From Agrocybe praecox (Eukaryota > Basidiomycota > Agaricomycetes > Agaricales > Agrocybaceae): a DNA stretch of 64,000 bases. Position numbers and translations under genes: made by a program. The notes under the pieces were generated by a model that did not search any database, was not told the DNA's origin, and saw only the letters and a program-made list of their open reading frames with translations. Positions 11,897 to 23,444 of the stretch are shown here, piece by piece. Position 1 is the first letter of the stretch. The number at the start of each line of letters is the position of its first letter. Location of the stretch: NCBI GenBank assembly GCA_964017145.1, contig OZ024844.1, positions 744,001 to 808,000 on the forward strand. The letters are read 5' to 3'.

Positions 11897-13896
11897 GAAA
11901 TGCACCTCGCCATGCTCTACGTCATCCGCATCCGTCTCTCTGATCTATGAAGTGTCCGTCGTGGTCTCATCAACGTGTTTGTTGGTTATATGAATGAACG
12001 AATGAAAGAATACACGAGAGAAGAAGAAGAAAGAAAAACACTATCATTCGGACGCCGCAGAACGTTTTTCTTATCTGTCTGCATTTTATGTACTCCTATT
12101 TGCCTATCATAATGTGGAGACTCACGTTTCTATGATGTCGGGGCACTTGATCTTTTTTCGATCTGGTGCTGTGCGTGCTGCGATTGGGTGGCAGGGGAGA
12201 AGTGGTTGCATAAACTTTTTTTTATCGATTTAAAGAAGGAAAAATAATCTCTTGTTTTTTGTATACTTTAGCTGTTTTCTTTTATGACGCATTTCAAATT
12301 ATAGAACATGTTCTTTAGGCTTTTTTTATGGGCTCGAGGGGGTTTGGTCTCACGAAATTGGGAGAAGTGTCTTGATGGGTGATATGGTAGGTCTGTTGTG
12401 TGCGTAGGAGCATCTATCCCATTACACAAACATAGATACTGACGTAACACTCTACCTCGTAAGCACTAGGCAACATGTGCTCCGTTAAGCGATCAGGAAC
12501 TTGCAGTATTATTAATAGACTAACAAGCGCCCATAGATACATAATCATTATTTTGATTGTTCGGTTGCCAGGAATATGAGTAAGATGAGTAAGATAAGAT
12601 TAAAGTAATTATGTATCTAACATAATTGAGGAATAGGGCACGTGTAGTAATATATGCCGGTCAAAATTCTTGTGCGACGTTCAACCTTCTGCATGTCAGG
12701 CACGTATATTGTAAGCTTGGACCGTCTCCTTTTTGTGTCGGTCGTTGGCAAGGGAGACCGTGCCCTTTGCTGAGCTTTTTCGCTTGTCAACATTTCAGCA
12801 AGATCTTGAGAGGTTGCCATGGTAAACACTATGTACAGCAATCGCTTTTGTGTTTAGTGGCCCGAGTGTCGGACCCAGCGGGCGTCTAAGATGTGATGCC
12901 ACTGATGCGCACCAGAGAAGAGACGCGACATGCGTGAATGTGACAAATAGCCAATGTATATTGAACTGGGGGTATACCATAGTATAAGATGCGTCCTGAC
13001 GCATGCAGATACTATGGGTTAAGGGTATGTCTAGTAATCTCTGCGTAGCCAAAGGTTGTCTTTGATTCCCTTAAGCAATTATGCAAAAACTGTTGCCGTT
13101 AACCCCTTCACGTTCTGCATCGTTGGGGATATCAGGAGGGTCGTCGAGTCGGAAGAAGTGGTGTAGAATATCCATCTAAGATTCTCGCAGGTGGTTGGTG
13201 GGACTGAAGTTTCTGTTGTTTTAGAGCTGTTGTTTTAGAGAATGCTTTGACGATTATCCGTTGCTTTTTATACTTTTTATTATTTATTTCTTCGCAACCA
13301 AAGCCCGATGCTTATATTTGACGAGTCGCCAAGGGACTCAGTATAGCTGCGCACTGGCCGCACATAATCGTATTTTAATTATTCCTTGTGATTTGTGGAA
13401 CACGGTGGAGCTTAACCATTTCTCCGTACGACTCGGCAGATAATGTAAAATACTTCTTGATGACAGCACCTGTATGCTGCATCGGTGGTGTTGTGTTCGG
13501 TCGAGCGCTCAGAACGGTCTTAGAGGCGGTACGGAACCTGGAGACCGATAGAAGAATCCAACCCTCCAGTCACTTGGTTACGAGTTTCCTTATTTGAGCA
13601 GGTCTCAATTGTTGGCTAGGCATTTGTCGAATATCGAAAGGTCTTAGTGTCTAGATCAGCACCGTAACCGGCGTCGAGCATTCCGAGTAGGGCTTACGAT
13701 CCAGTGTATTACACTGGTAAAATCCACGATTTATAGTAATGTCAGCTGACTGTACACGTCGTGGAGAAAAAGATACTACTTACCAGAAACTCGGTACAAA
13801 TCCTATAGGTGAGATAGACGTTGATCTAAAGATAGATCTCAACGTAGCCGCTAGCGAGACCTCGAGGCTTGAGGCGAATTCACACTCTTGACCATC
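11897..13896. other. Long intergenic region (2 kb), no supported gene
   Basis: Holds the 3' flank of PRS and the 5' flank of the membrane-protein gene. A minus-strand 60-70 codon ORF (12617-12841) rich in Lys/Arg has no family resemblance and was not called. A nested hairpin lies at 12977-13017. Confidence 0.5.
12977..13017. repeat. Nested inverted repeat (two-stem hairpin)
   Basis: Outer arms CCATAGTAT and ATACTATGG pair perfectly over 9 bp. Inside them ATGCGTC and GACGCAT pair over 7 bp with a 2-nt loop. The whole 41-bp structure could fold as a cruciform or RNA hairpin. Function unknown. Confidence 0.75.
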
Positions 13897-15033
13897 ATGG
13901 TTGTCTATCGTCGTCTTCAGCAGTATGCGATTGCAATCAGTATAATAAGTGTGGTCTACAACAGTCTGGAAGGCGGCTTGTCAATCGGTTTCGGTGCCGA
14001 ATCCAATTCGCGATCCCTTATCTTCTTCGGAATACAGTCTGGCATTGAGGTTATATCTGCGTTATTGGTTGTATGGCGCTTCAGGAAGGTAGCAAAGCCT
14101 GGAGAAGAAAAGCAAGCAGTGTTGGACTCAGAAGATCTGCGGTAAATTCCACGTTGTGCTGGGTGGTCATCACTCGCGATACTGACGTCTCCTAGTTTCG
14201 AGAAACGGGGCACACTGGGTATAGGTATCCTGCTTATCGCACTTGCGGTGGCTACAGTAGCCAGCTCAGTAGCGGTTTTGGCCCTTCACCAAGAACCCGA
14301 TGAATCAAATGCATCCCTTATCATATCGGCTTCCGCACTCTTCTGCATGATTCTTATCTGGCTCCCCAAACGGTATTTGGCTATCGCCCTTGACAGCAGC
14401 ACCATGCGCGGGGAAGCAATATGTTCTCTCAGTTGCATCCAGCTCACTTGTGTGCTTTTCATTGGGAGTTTGATATTCCGAGTATGGAAAGGAGGATGGT
14501 GGGTCGATGGGGCGACATCCATGGTGTTAAGTTTGTTATTTGGATGGGAGGGATACAAGATGCTCCGATGGGCAGGAAGCAAGGATTTTACGGGAGGCTG
14601 CTGCGATCACTGTCGCATTACCCCAGGCCCCAGTGGGAAAGAGAAGGATGTTGAGATAGGCGCCTCCGTGTCTATCAAAGAGAAATGTGATTGCTGCTCA
14701 GAGTCCGACAAAGGCAGCTGCAAGGTGCAGGAGGTCCTTGATGGAGATATCAAAAGCTCGGAGGTAATAATCAATTTGACTTAGGCACCAGCGTCCACTA
14801 AGATTATTTTTTAGGTTGGAACGGAACAGCCCGCGGGTTTGACCAAGTGTTGCGACGATTGCTGCGAAGATGAAGTGGAATCTGCTGAAGACGCGGTCGA
14901 AATGACCTCTCCAGGCTCCATCCAAGTAGATAACAAAGCACCCCATGATGGAACGGGGCAAAGCCCCGAACTCGTAGGTATGAAAGAGCGCGAAGCAAGC
15001 GATTCCGCTAGTGCTTGCTCTTGCTGTGATTAA
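13897..15033 (+). CDS. TMEM163/CDF-like multi-pass membrane protein with Cys-rich tail
   Basis: Exons 13897-14141, 14196-14763 and 14815-15033 give 343 residues. The N-terminal part contains about six hydrophobic segments, beginning AIAISIISVVYNSLEGGLSI and then an SGIEVISALLVVWRF helix. This arrangement resembles the cation-diffusion-facilitator fold as found in TMEM163-like proteins, which bind or move zinc in vesicle membranes. The C-terminal cytosolic part is acidic and carries four Cys clusters: CCDHC, CDCCSESDKGSC, KCCDDCCED and a terminal CSCCD, suggesting metal chelation. The start is the first ATG after an in-frame upstream stop. Family assignment comes from pattern recall; metal specificity is unknown. 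Confidence 0.7.
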
Positions 15034-15237
15034 AGTTGAAGTGCCATGTTTCGATGTCCAAATATGTGCTTGTTGTGGGATTATTTCAAAATGTATCACC
15101 TGGTCATGGTATCGGTTGTTTTGTTTGGGACTGACGAGAAATAATGACGGTTCAGGCTGGTTTGCCTGATTCACACCATACGCCGAAAAGTCTTCGTAGG
15201 ATTAACGATATTTTTTGAGTCATCCACCTCGTTTCTA

Positions 15238-17105
15238 ATGCTGCTTCTCCGCCTGCTTTCAAGACTCCATACATTTCTTCTTTTGTGCTTCGTGGCCCGT
15301 TTCATTGCGGCAGCTCCGCGCTTTTTATCGATTAAATTCAACGCATCTCTCCTTGCAACGAAACCACAGGATTTCTACGCCAAACGTTTATCTCCAGATC
15401 TTGAGCATCGTAATATCGTGACAGACTTCCATATCGAGGAAGTTGAAAGCCTTCTAATATCACCACCGCTATTGAATATCCCAACGCCCACATCGACCTC
15501 CTTCGATTCCCTGAAGTATCAATACCCGTTCTCCTTTTCTTTCATAACAGAAAATTCTGTAACAGAGGGATCGACCGAGCTCTTTACAAATTCCATTACC
15601 CCCACAATGACTGTAACAGTGACCCAGGAAGAGCCCATAACAATAACGATTTCTGAGGCGCCAATTATTGAAACGCAAACGATAATCGTTACTGTCTTTC
15701 CGGATTCTTCGACTTCTATTTCCAGCACGGCGTCTTCTTCTACTTCAACACAATCATCGTCCCCACCCGTAAATACAGGCAATGAACCATCCAAGGTGAC
15801 ATGGGCCGCTCCCGCAGATATGACAGACCTCAGCTCTTTTCGAGTGAGCAAATTCGTAGATGGGAAAAGTAACCTGAAGATAGTGTCCAGTATTTCATCC
15901 GAAGCGTCGAAATTCTCTGAAGAGGACGATTTGCCTCAAGGGAGCTCCGCCATGCAGCTGTTCTATCCCGCCAACTCCATCGATCCAGCGAATAAACCTC
16001 AGGGCGGAGCACAATTTTATGCATCGCCAATTGATACTACCGACGCCATGAATGTGACTCTGACGTATAGTGTTTTCTTTCCAAAGAACTTCAATTGGGT
16101 GCTCGCTGGGAAGCTTCCAGGGTTATATGGAGGTCATACAGGATGCTCCGGTGGTAATGCCGCTCTGGACTGCTTCAGTACACGACTTATGTGGAGGCAG
16201 GGGGGAGCAGGCGAATTGTATTTGGTACGTTTCTACAAATCTTCATGTGAATCCGTGTCCTCACTCGATGAAATTGTCAAGTACGCACCCAAAGACAAAC
16301 AAACGAAAGCACTGTGTTCGGACCCACAATCTGTCTGCGATGCAGACTACGGACTATCGGTCGGTCGAGGTTCTTTCCACTGGGAAACAGGATCGTGGAC
16401 GACAGTGAAACAGACGGTCTCTTTAAATACCCCTGGAATGCAAGATGGCGAATTCGCCCTAGACGTAAATGGGAAAAGAGCGATATACCGAAATGATGTG
16501 TTGTATAGAGAAGAATTGAATACCGCTGGTGCGAAGAAGACGAAAGAAACTGGGAAGACGAGCCGCACGACAAAGACGAAGACAAAAACGAACACGAGCA
16601 CGGAACAGCCTGCCAAACCAACCACAACCACAGCTACCAGCTCGACAGATGATGGCGATATTCTGGGCCCCCTTCTCAGTGGGATTCTTGGAGGCCTTCG
16701 AAAACGCGATTTTATTTTGGGTGCCAAGCAAACGAATCGAGATCCGGGAGTCTTGTCGACAACTGTAGCAGTCACAAACCAATTACTGACGCTTGTTCAA
16801 CCTCAACCAACGGCAAGTAATCCAGTGCCAGCAATAACTTCATCCGCTCCCATGACATCAACTATTGCTGACGACAGCGACGACGACGACGACGCATTTG
16901 GGATTGAATCGACCAAAGAGACGGAAGTGAAGTTCGCAGGCATCTTTTTCAGGTAAGAAATAACAGTGACATAATATCCGCGGAAACATGTGGTGACATT
17001 GTTGGTCGTTGCAGCACTTTCTTTGGCGGGCACGAAGCAGAATATGCGACACCTGAGGATCAATATGCTTGGTTCAAAAACTTTGCGCTGGAAGTGAATT
17101 CTTGA
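15238..17105 (+). CDS. Secreted polysaccharide lyase, family PL14-like
   Basis: Exons 15238-16224, 16282-16952 and 17015-17105 give 582 residues. The 57-nt first intron is in frame and lacks stops, so an uncorrected ORF would wrongly include it. An N-terminal hydrophobic signal (about residues 1-25) ends at AAAP. A Ser/Thr-rich, probably O-glycosylated linker runs to about residue 185. The lyase jelly-roll domain then shows GGAQFYASPI, PKNFNWVLAGKLPGLYGG, a GCSGG/DCFSTRLMWR region, HWETGSWTTVKQTV and, after an insertion, FAGIFFSTFFGGHEAEYATP. Fungal PL14-like proteins are thought to cleave uronic-acid polymers; the substrate is unknown here. A Lys/Thr- and Asp-rich stretch of about 110 residues interrupts the domain near residues 405-515. 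Confidence 0.8.
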
Positions 17106-17217
17106 ACCAAACAGTGCTATGGGCAAATTGCATTAGGTTGGACTTCTCCCTTGTTACACTTTCTAATACTTTACATACCTACTATTCTATCCACGAAAGA
17201 AGCCAAACTCTATGTTG

Positions 17218-18802
17218 CTAATTGCGAGTCCTGAAAACACGCGCAAAATCAAGCACAGTAATCTCTTTGCTCCGACCTATGGGTGATACAATGCGTCCAG
17301 ATTCTTCGTCCAAGATAGGTTTCCAGATTGCTCTAGAGAGTTGGCCAACGATGGCTTTCTGAATGGGATGCCTGCCGGTGAACTCAGCTTCACTTTGATC
17401 GAGGGTAGAAAAATTAGAAAAATTTAGTAAGAACCATGTTTCGACGCCATCATTCTCCACGACGGCCAGTGCTCGACTATGGCCAACGTAAGGTACGTCT
17501 ATAAATTGAGGAGATGGCTCCATAACTTCAACCATCCCCATATTGGCGTTGAAGGCTGATATACTGTGAATGTCAACTGAGCGTATCATTCGACCAATCC
17601 CTGTATCTATCATTGCAAGAATTCGTGCTCCAGTCGAAGTAAAATACGGCCCATACGTGTCGTAAGGTTGAGGGACATACAAGGAAGAGGCCCATATTCT
17701 CTGTAGACCCAACCCTTGTTCGTCTCGCAAAGAAGTGTCTTCTGTCTCCTGAACACGCGAATAGTCAAAAAGAGTGATATTCACGTTTAACACGAGTATT
17801 CGGTCGCTGGGAAGAAGGTGTATCTTTGCAGTTCGCTGGGTCGTCCACGAGTAAAGATATGGGTCAACTGTTTTCAAAAAAAAAAAGGAGACGTACGTTT
17901 AATGGGTCCCGGTTTAATATGCGCCATGGGTATGTGACAGCTGAATCCCCGTTGGCACGGTCCCAATCGACGATGAATATATATGCCCAATAAAACTGAG
18001 TATCCTGACGTATGGCAGCGAAAGCAATGTGCGGTCCGACCAGGGAGAGTTCCAGAACAGAACGAATCACAGGGCGATGAGGGAAAGAGGCGAGGTGTGT
18101 AGCTTTCAAGCCGATCACACATTGGTTATCGTCTAAGATGGTGTTAACCTGCCAAACATGAGCTGTGATCGATTTTGGCCGGGCTACGTGAAGAGAGAAT
18201 GCGATATTGAACTTTGAGGTTGGGGAGCTTGTGTCAACATCAACAGACACAAGGAGCTCGGAAACGGGTTTGCTTTGTTCAGGAATCAATAAAGCTCCCT
18301 CAATGATCTCTGCATCCAAATCATAGTACATCACTAAGCCGGTGTTCGTCGTAACAAGCAACCATCGCCCTCCTCGTACCAAGTGAACACATCTGCTTCG
18401 TTCCGCTATAAATCTTCGCTGGCGTGAGGGTTTGCCATCGTTGTCATTCAATCCTGCTTCCGCACTTTTCCACAGTAAGAAGATAGACCTCATTTCTTCG
18501 GATGTATACAAAGCTGCAGGCTGCCCTAGTCGAAGTGGTCGATTGTCAATTCCAGATATATGCCGATCAACTAAATCTGCCCAGATAGATTTTGTCTTTG
18601 TCAATACGGAAAGAAATTTACAAGTCTGGTGCCGCAAAAAGTCAATATGCGTTATTTTTGCAAACTCGAAACGTACCGTCTGCAGGTGCAGTACATCTCT
18701 CCAATCCAACATTTTCAAGATCTCCAACACCAATTCCAACGGTAAACTGGTCAATGGGGAAGAGTTTTCATTTGTAATCCAGGGATGCGAGTCCGTAGAC
18801 AT
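17218..18802 (-). CDS. F-box protein
   Basis: Exons 18802-18677, 18625-17897 and 17835-17218 give 490 residues. An F-box lies at about residues 13-55 (SPLTSLPLELVLEILKMLDW then KTKSIWADLV), the segment that docks to Skp1 in SCF ubiquitin ligases. The rest looks like a beta-rich substrate-recognition region without obvious repeats, as in many agaricomycete F-box proteins. The first intron is 51 nt, in frame and stop-free, so it hides inside a longer ORF. The start at 18802 was chosen just before the F-box; the frame stays open upstream to 19027. The gene is convergent with the PL14-like gene, with only 112 bp between stop codons. Confidence 0.8.
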
Positions 18803-20440
18803 GTTTTCTTTGATAATGATAAATGTGTATGAATCGAGAAATCGATCATCAAATGTTGTTGATCGTCGTGGAAGAAGCGGAGACTGAACTATTTGAATCG
18901 GATCTGCGGAACGTGTGAAGGTGCTAGAGGAATCTTGCAGGGCACTGAGGAACTCTGCTACTCGGATGATGCTATGCATACGGTTTTCATCGGCAATCCT
19001 CGCAATGTGAGGTTGCCGTTCAAGCATTTGGAAGTCCTTAAACTGTTTTCGGTAACTGAACTGGAACGAGATAATTTTATTGTCAGATAAAGGCTGTCAA
19101 CAAAAGTCGATATTACCTACGAGCGTTACTAGCATATCCGAGTGTCAATATCCTGGTGAAGGATTTATCTGCATCCCAAGTGCTTTCGGCGGTCCTTGTA
19201 ACATGTTGAGACAGCGATGTGTGGCTTCAGCATAAGTCCAAGACTACGACAGGTCTGGATAGATGTCGGCTGCTATGGTGATAGCTAGTTATTGGTTTTT
19301 TGAGGTCCTTATGTTCGGTGTTCAGGCCTAAATATTTTCGTCAGCTTTCACATAGGACGTTGTGGCACACCCATCATAAGAGAACGAGAATTATAGAACA
19401 TACGTTTTATGCCGCTTTTCCAATTCCACAATTAACAATTTTCCCGGAAGCCAGATGGTCCTGTTGGGTTGGAGCATAGGGTCATAAAATAAATGCCCAA
19501 TGGTGTCAAAGCCATCCTACAGTCGCAAGAAATGCCGATGGCAGAATTGGGCGCCAAAGTTGTACAATTGTTCTATAGAGTTACATGTGCATAGCCTTGA
19601 GCGAGCGATTAGGGGCACCACTTAGTGTGAATTCCTGATGTCGAGTGTCTTCTAATCGGAGGGCTGGTCCATTGAATTCAAGTCGGAGCCTTTGTATTCG
19701 GAGAGAATAAAACGTCTAATCGTCATTATCACCCGAATAGAATCTATATATTTCTATCCGAGGAGTGGCAAAGGAGCTCGTAGGTTCCAATGTACGGAGT
19801 ATACAGTATTGTCGTTTGATCAACTTGTTGCGGTTGTAGCTCACTGCTCAGGGCTATGAAGATTGAAATTCCGGAATCATGGTCAGACCCTCTGCGTCAC
19901 GCGCCACGAGCTTCAAGTCACGAGTCCGTTATCAACACGTCTTTTACGTGACGTCACGCGATGTAATGAGATAATAACGATAATAAAATTGGCAAGAGTA
20001 GTACAAGAAAGGCTATGAGATGTACTATCTCAAAGCTCCATTTTGAATACTTTGATACTTAGTATCATACCCTGAAGGACAATAGAAAGTACTATCAATT
20101 CACTCCTTCAAACTCTGGTAAACTTGGGTAAACCCACATATCATATGAGTTTTCTGACATAATTGGCCCGAAATTAGGCCCTAAACTTGAGTCTAAGTTT
20201 ATTAGAAGTGTTCGGTAATCTACTCAGGGCTATCGGCGAAATAATTCTTCTAATCAATATAATTCATTGACAATGTCGTTGCACACAACAACCCGAAGAA
20301 GGGTCAATGACTTTAACCCGCCATGAGAAAGATATCTAACGAATAGAATTGGGTCTCTATAAAATTGACGAATTTCGAAAAGAGTCCCCCCATCTTTTTC
20401 TCTGATTCTTACTTGTGGTGAGCCAGCTGAGAGCAAGAAA
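18803..20440. other. Intergenic region between divergent F-box and phosphatase genes
   Basis: No coding region supported. It must contain both promoters. A perfect CRE-type palindrome lies at 19948-19957. Confidence 0.5.
19948..19957. promoter_or_regulatory. CRE-like palindrome GTGACGTCAC
   Basis: A perfect 10-bp palindrome containing the bZIP (ATF/CREB) core TGACGTCA, about 490 bp before the first phosphatase start. Further ACGTG and TCACG half-sites flank it. A regulatory role is inferred from the motif only. Confidence 0.4.
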
Positions 20441-23044
20441 ATGCCAGTAGAGCTCGACGTCGAAGGCGGTGATACAGCAATGAAACAAGCGCTGTTACCT
20501 TTCGCCCCTACCCCTACTCTACCCGACAAGGCGAATATGTCTTACCCCTACGGCTTTAGGGCGCACAACCTCGAAAGTTGGAATTCTCGCGCCATATACA
20601 CTTTTAGTGGTTTTATACTCGGCGTAGCAGCAATATTCCTGGGTCAACTGGTTATCTGCGAGAGGAACTTGCTCGCTTCCCCTGCTATGACTACCGAATG
20701 TACCGTGCCACTGACTCCTCGATCCAGCGGAGAAAATATATTTGGTCTTCCTTACGCCGGGTCGACATCTGCACATCAATATCCACCAGCGCATCCAACA
20801 AACGCATATCCTTCGCTCTTCCCCAGCGATGTTGGTTATCCCGGGGGCACAAAACTCGGTGGCGAGCCTGGCATCGTCGCCACGGCTCCCTCATACCCAA
20901 TGCAAACAGGCCAGTGCTCGCATGAACTCTTGCCTCCTGCCAAGCTCGAAAGCAGCGTACCTGAGAACAAGAAAAAGAAATTCAACATCTTCCAGAGCTG
21001 GGGCAACCTTTCTCCGTGGTATAGTATTCCGCAGGGTCACTTTGGTGTCAAATCTACTGCTGGGGTACCTGATACCTGCCGCGTGACGGGACTGCATGTC
21101 TTGCACAGGCACGGGGCTAGATATCCTACCGCAAAATGTAAGCTGTATCTTCTTTTTATGTGTCAATGTTGCATGGCATTAATCGACGTATCTTGCTTGT
21201 ATTTTAGCTAAGTACGGTGGTCCAGCTAAGTTTGGAGGGAAGCTTCATGCAGACCCTGAATCGTGGAACGCGACTAATGACTTGGAATTCTTAAATGATT
21301 GGTATATCTTCATATTATTAATTCCCCGTCTATTTTGAAACTGACACACGATGAAAGGACCTATAAATTAGGAGAGGAGTGTAAGTTGTGATCTCAACTG
21401 TCCGTCGTATACATGAAGTACCTAATAACATTCACGCCAGTGCTTACACCATTCGGGAGACAGCAACTTTGTATGTTCGACCCATTGAACCACACTTTAT
21501 ATGTTATTGAAAAACTTTAAAAAAAAAGACGATCTCGGTATTGCCATGCGAATGAAATATGGATTCTTATTAGAGGTTCGTCTCATATAACCTATTTTTA
21601 GATTCCTCGTGTACTCATGCGCGCTTATTCAGAATTTCACGGAAGTCAACACTATTCCCGTATTCCGGACGGAATCACAGTGCGTATATGTCTCCTTCGC
21701 TCTTATTTCTTGATGCGCATTTGTTATGATTTTAGGAATCGTATGGTTGACTCCGCCCTTAACTTTGCGCTGGGATTCTTTGGGTACCCTTTGGATGGAA
21801 AATATCAACAGAGTATCACAATTGAAGCCCCCAACGTGAGTATTTAGCTATAAAAACGCTAATAGATAGCTAATTGCTCGAATGGTTTACAGTTTAATAA
21901 CACACTTGCTTCTTATGAGACGTATGCCTTTTCTTCCCTTCAATCTCACCACGTGTTAATGAATCACGCGTCCCAGATGCCCTAACAATTTTGGGGAAAA
22001 TTCAGAAATATCAGTAAGATACCTTCGGAAGTGGGTAGATATATACCTGCGGCACGCCCAAAAGAGGCTACAAAAGCAGCTACATGGACTTGACTTGTCT
22101 ATGGAAGACGTCTACAGCATGCAGCAGTTATGCCCTTACGAAGTGCGTATCAGCGTTCAACGTTAAAGCATTGCATATTTATAATTGAATCATACCATGC
22201 ATAGACTGTCGCCCTCGGCTATTCAAAGTTCTGTGAGCTCTTCACGGAAGAAGAGTGGGAAGGATTCGATTATTCGTACGTTTCTCTTCTGTGTAAGATA
22301 TAGGCTCGTAACATTTTGTGCTAGCCTCGACATCGTATTCTGGTATTTTTCTGCCTACGGATCCCCTGTGGCTCGCGCACAAGGTATCGGATACGTACAG
22401 GAACTTGTCGCGCGCCTCACGCACACACCCATTGCGGTCCATAACTCTTCCACAAATTCGACTCTGGACGATAACCCGATAACATTCCCCCTCAATCAAA
22501 GTTTGTACGTCGATGCAACGCATGAAGTTGTTTTTATGAACAGTCAGTTCTTGTTTCTTGTTGGGATATAGGTTTATCATCGTTAAATCGTCCAAACTTT
22601 TACAGTCATCACGGCCATGAACTTGACCTCGTTCGCAAAGACAGGGCCGCTTCCATACACGCATATACCTAAGCATCGCTCATTCCGTACCACGGAGGTC
22701 GCGCCGTTTGCGACTAACATGCAATTGCAACGTAAGCAATGTGTTGATTTTATGAGCCTGCACTTACTCACATGTTGTTAGTCCTCGAATGCACATCGCT
22801 CCCAGATACCCAAGTACGGGTGATCATCAACGATGGTGTTGTTCCTCTGACCGGTCTCAATGGATGTCCTGATCAGGAAGACGGCATGTGTCCTCTGTCC
22901 ACGTTCATCGAGGCGCAGAAGCAGACGATCAGAGAGACAGATTGGTATCATGACTGTCATGGCAATTGGACAATGTCAGATGATTGGAAGACCACAACAG
23001 GATCACCCCCAGGATCTCGTAAGTTTGTCGAGGAAAGGCGCTAG
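20441..23044 (+). CDS. Membrane-anchored histidine acid phosphatase/phytase-like, copy A
   Basis: Thirteen exons (20441-21137, 21208-21301, 21358-21380, 21441-21470, 21529-21575, 21633-21679, 21736-21835, 21893-21921, 21977-22142, 22205-22275, 22325-22542, 22606-22731, 22782-23044) sum to 1911 nt, 636 residues. There is no cleavable signal; one hydrophobic helix at about residues 48-68 suggests a type II anchor. The family's catalytic RHGARYPT follows near residue 222, where His takes the phosphate. LTPFGRQQL, FRTESQNRM and the closing DATHEVV come later. In classical phytases the last motif is HD; here it is HE, the acidic residue being the expected proton donor. Likely hydrolyses phosphomonoesters outside the cell or in the secretory lumen. 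Copy B is 400 bp downstream. Confidence 0.9.
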
Positions 23045-23444
23045 CATAGGTAGTCCCGGAATTAAATGCTAGAGATTGCCGATATGTAAAAATAATGTTT
23101 TTCTAGTAAATTGTCCCCGAATTATAATGTTTTCAGTGTGTTATTGAAGTCAAGAGACGTTTGTGTGTCTCAAGTAACTGTCCGTTCTCGCGCCCTATCA
23201 TATTTAATACAGTGTGATTGCGATGTAAGGCTTCCAGAAAGGCCGACTGATACTTAAACGAAGTTAAGTTCTTGTTGAATGGATGAAACAAGGTTATCAT
23301 GTAGCGTGAGAAACTGGTACCGAATTAGTATAGTACAGGCTCCTGTTCGACACAAGTTCTACAAATACTATTTCTTAAGTCCTCGTCATCTTCATCCTCC
23401 ACCGTCACTCTTTTACCGGTACCACCAGGAACTAATCCTACAAT

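Noticed and set aside
12617..12841. Short Lys/Arg-rich minus-strand ORF beginning MATSQDL
   Set aside because: Composition is plausible for a small protein, but there is no family, splice or positional support.
16225..16281. 19 residues between GELYL and YAPKD in the PL14-like ORF
   Set aside because: GT-AG bounded, 57 nt, and it breaks a conserved strand; treated as an in-frame intron, not coding.
18626..18676. 17 residues inside the F-box region
   Set aside because: A 51-nt GT-AG segment that, once removed, restores the expected F-box spacing; treated as an intron.
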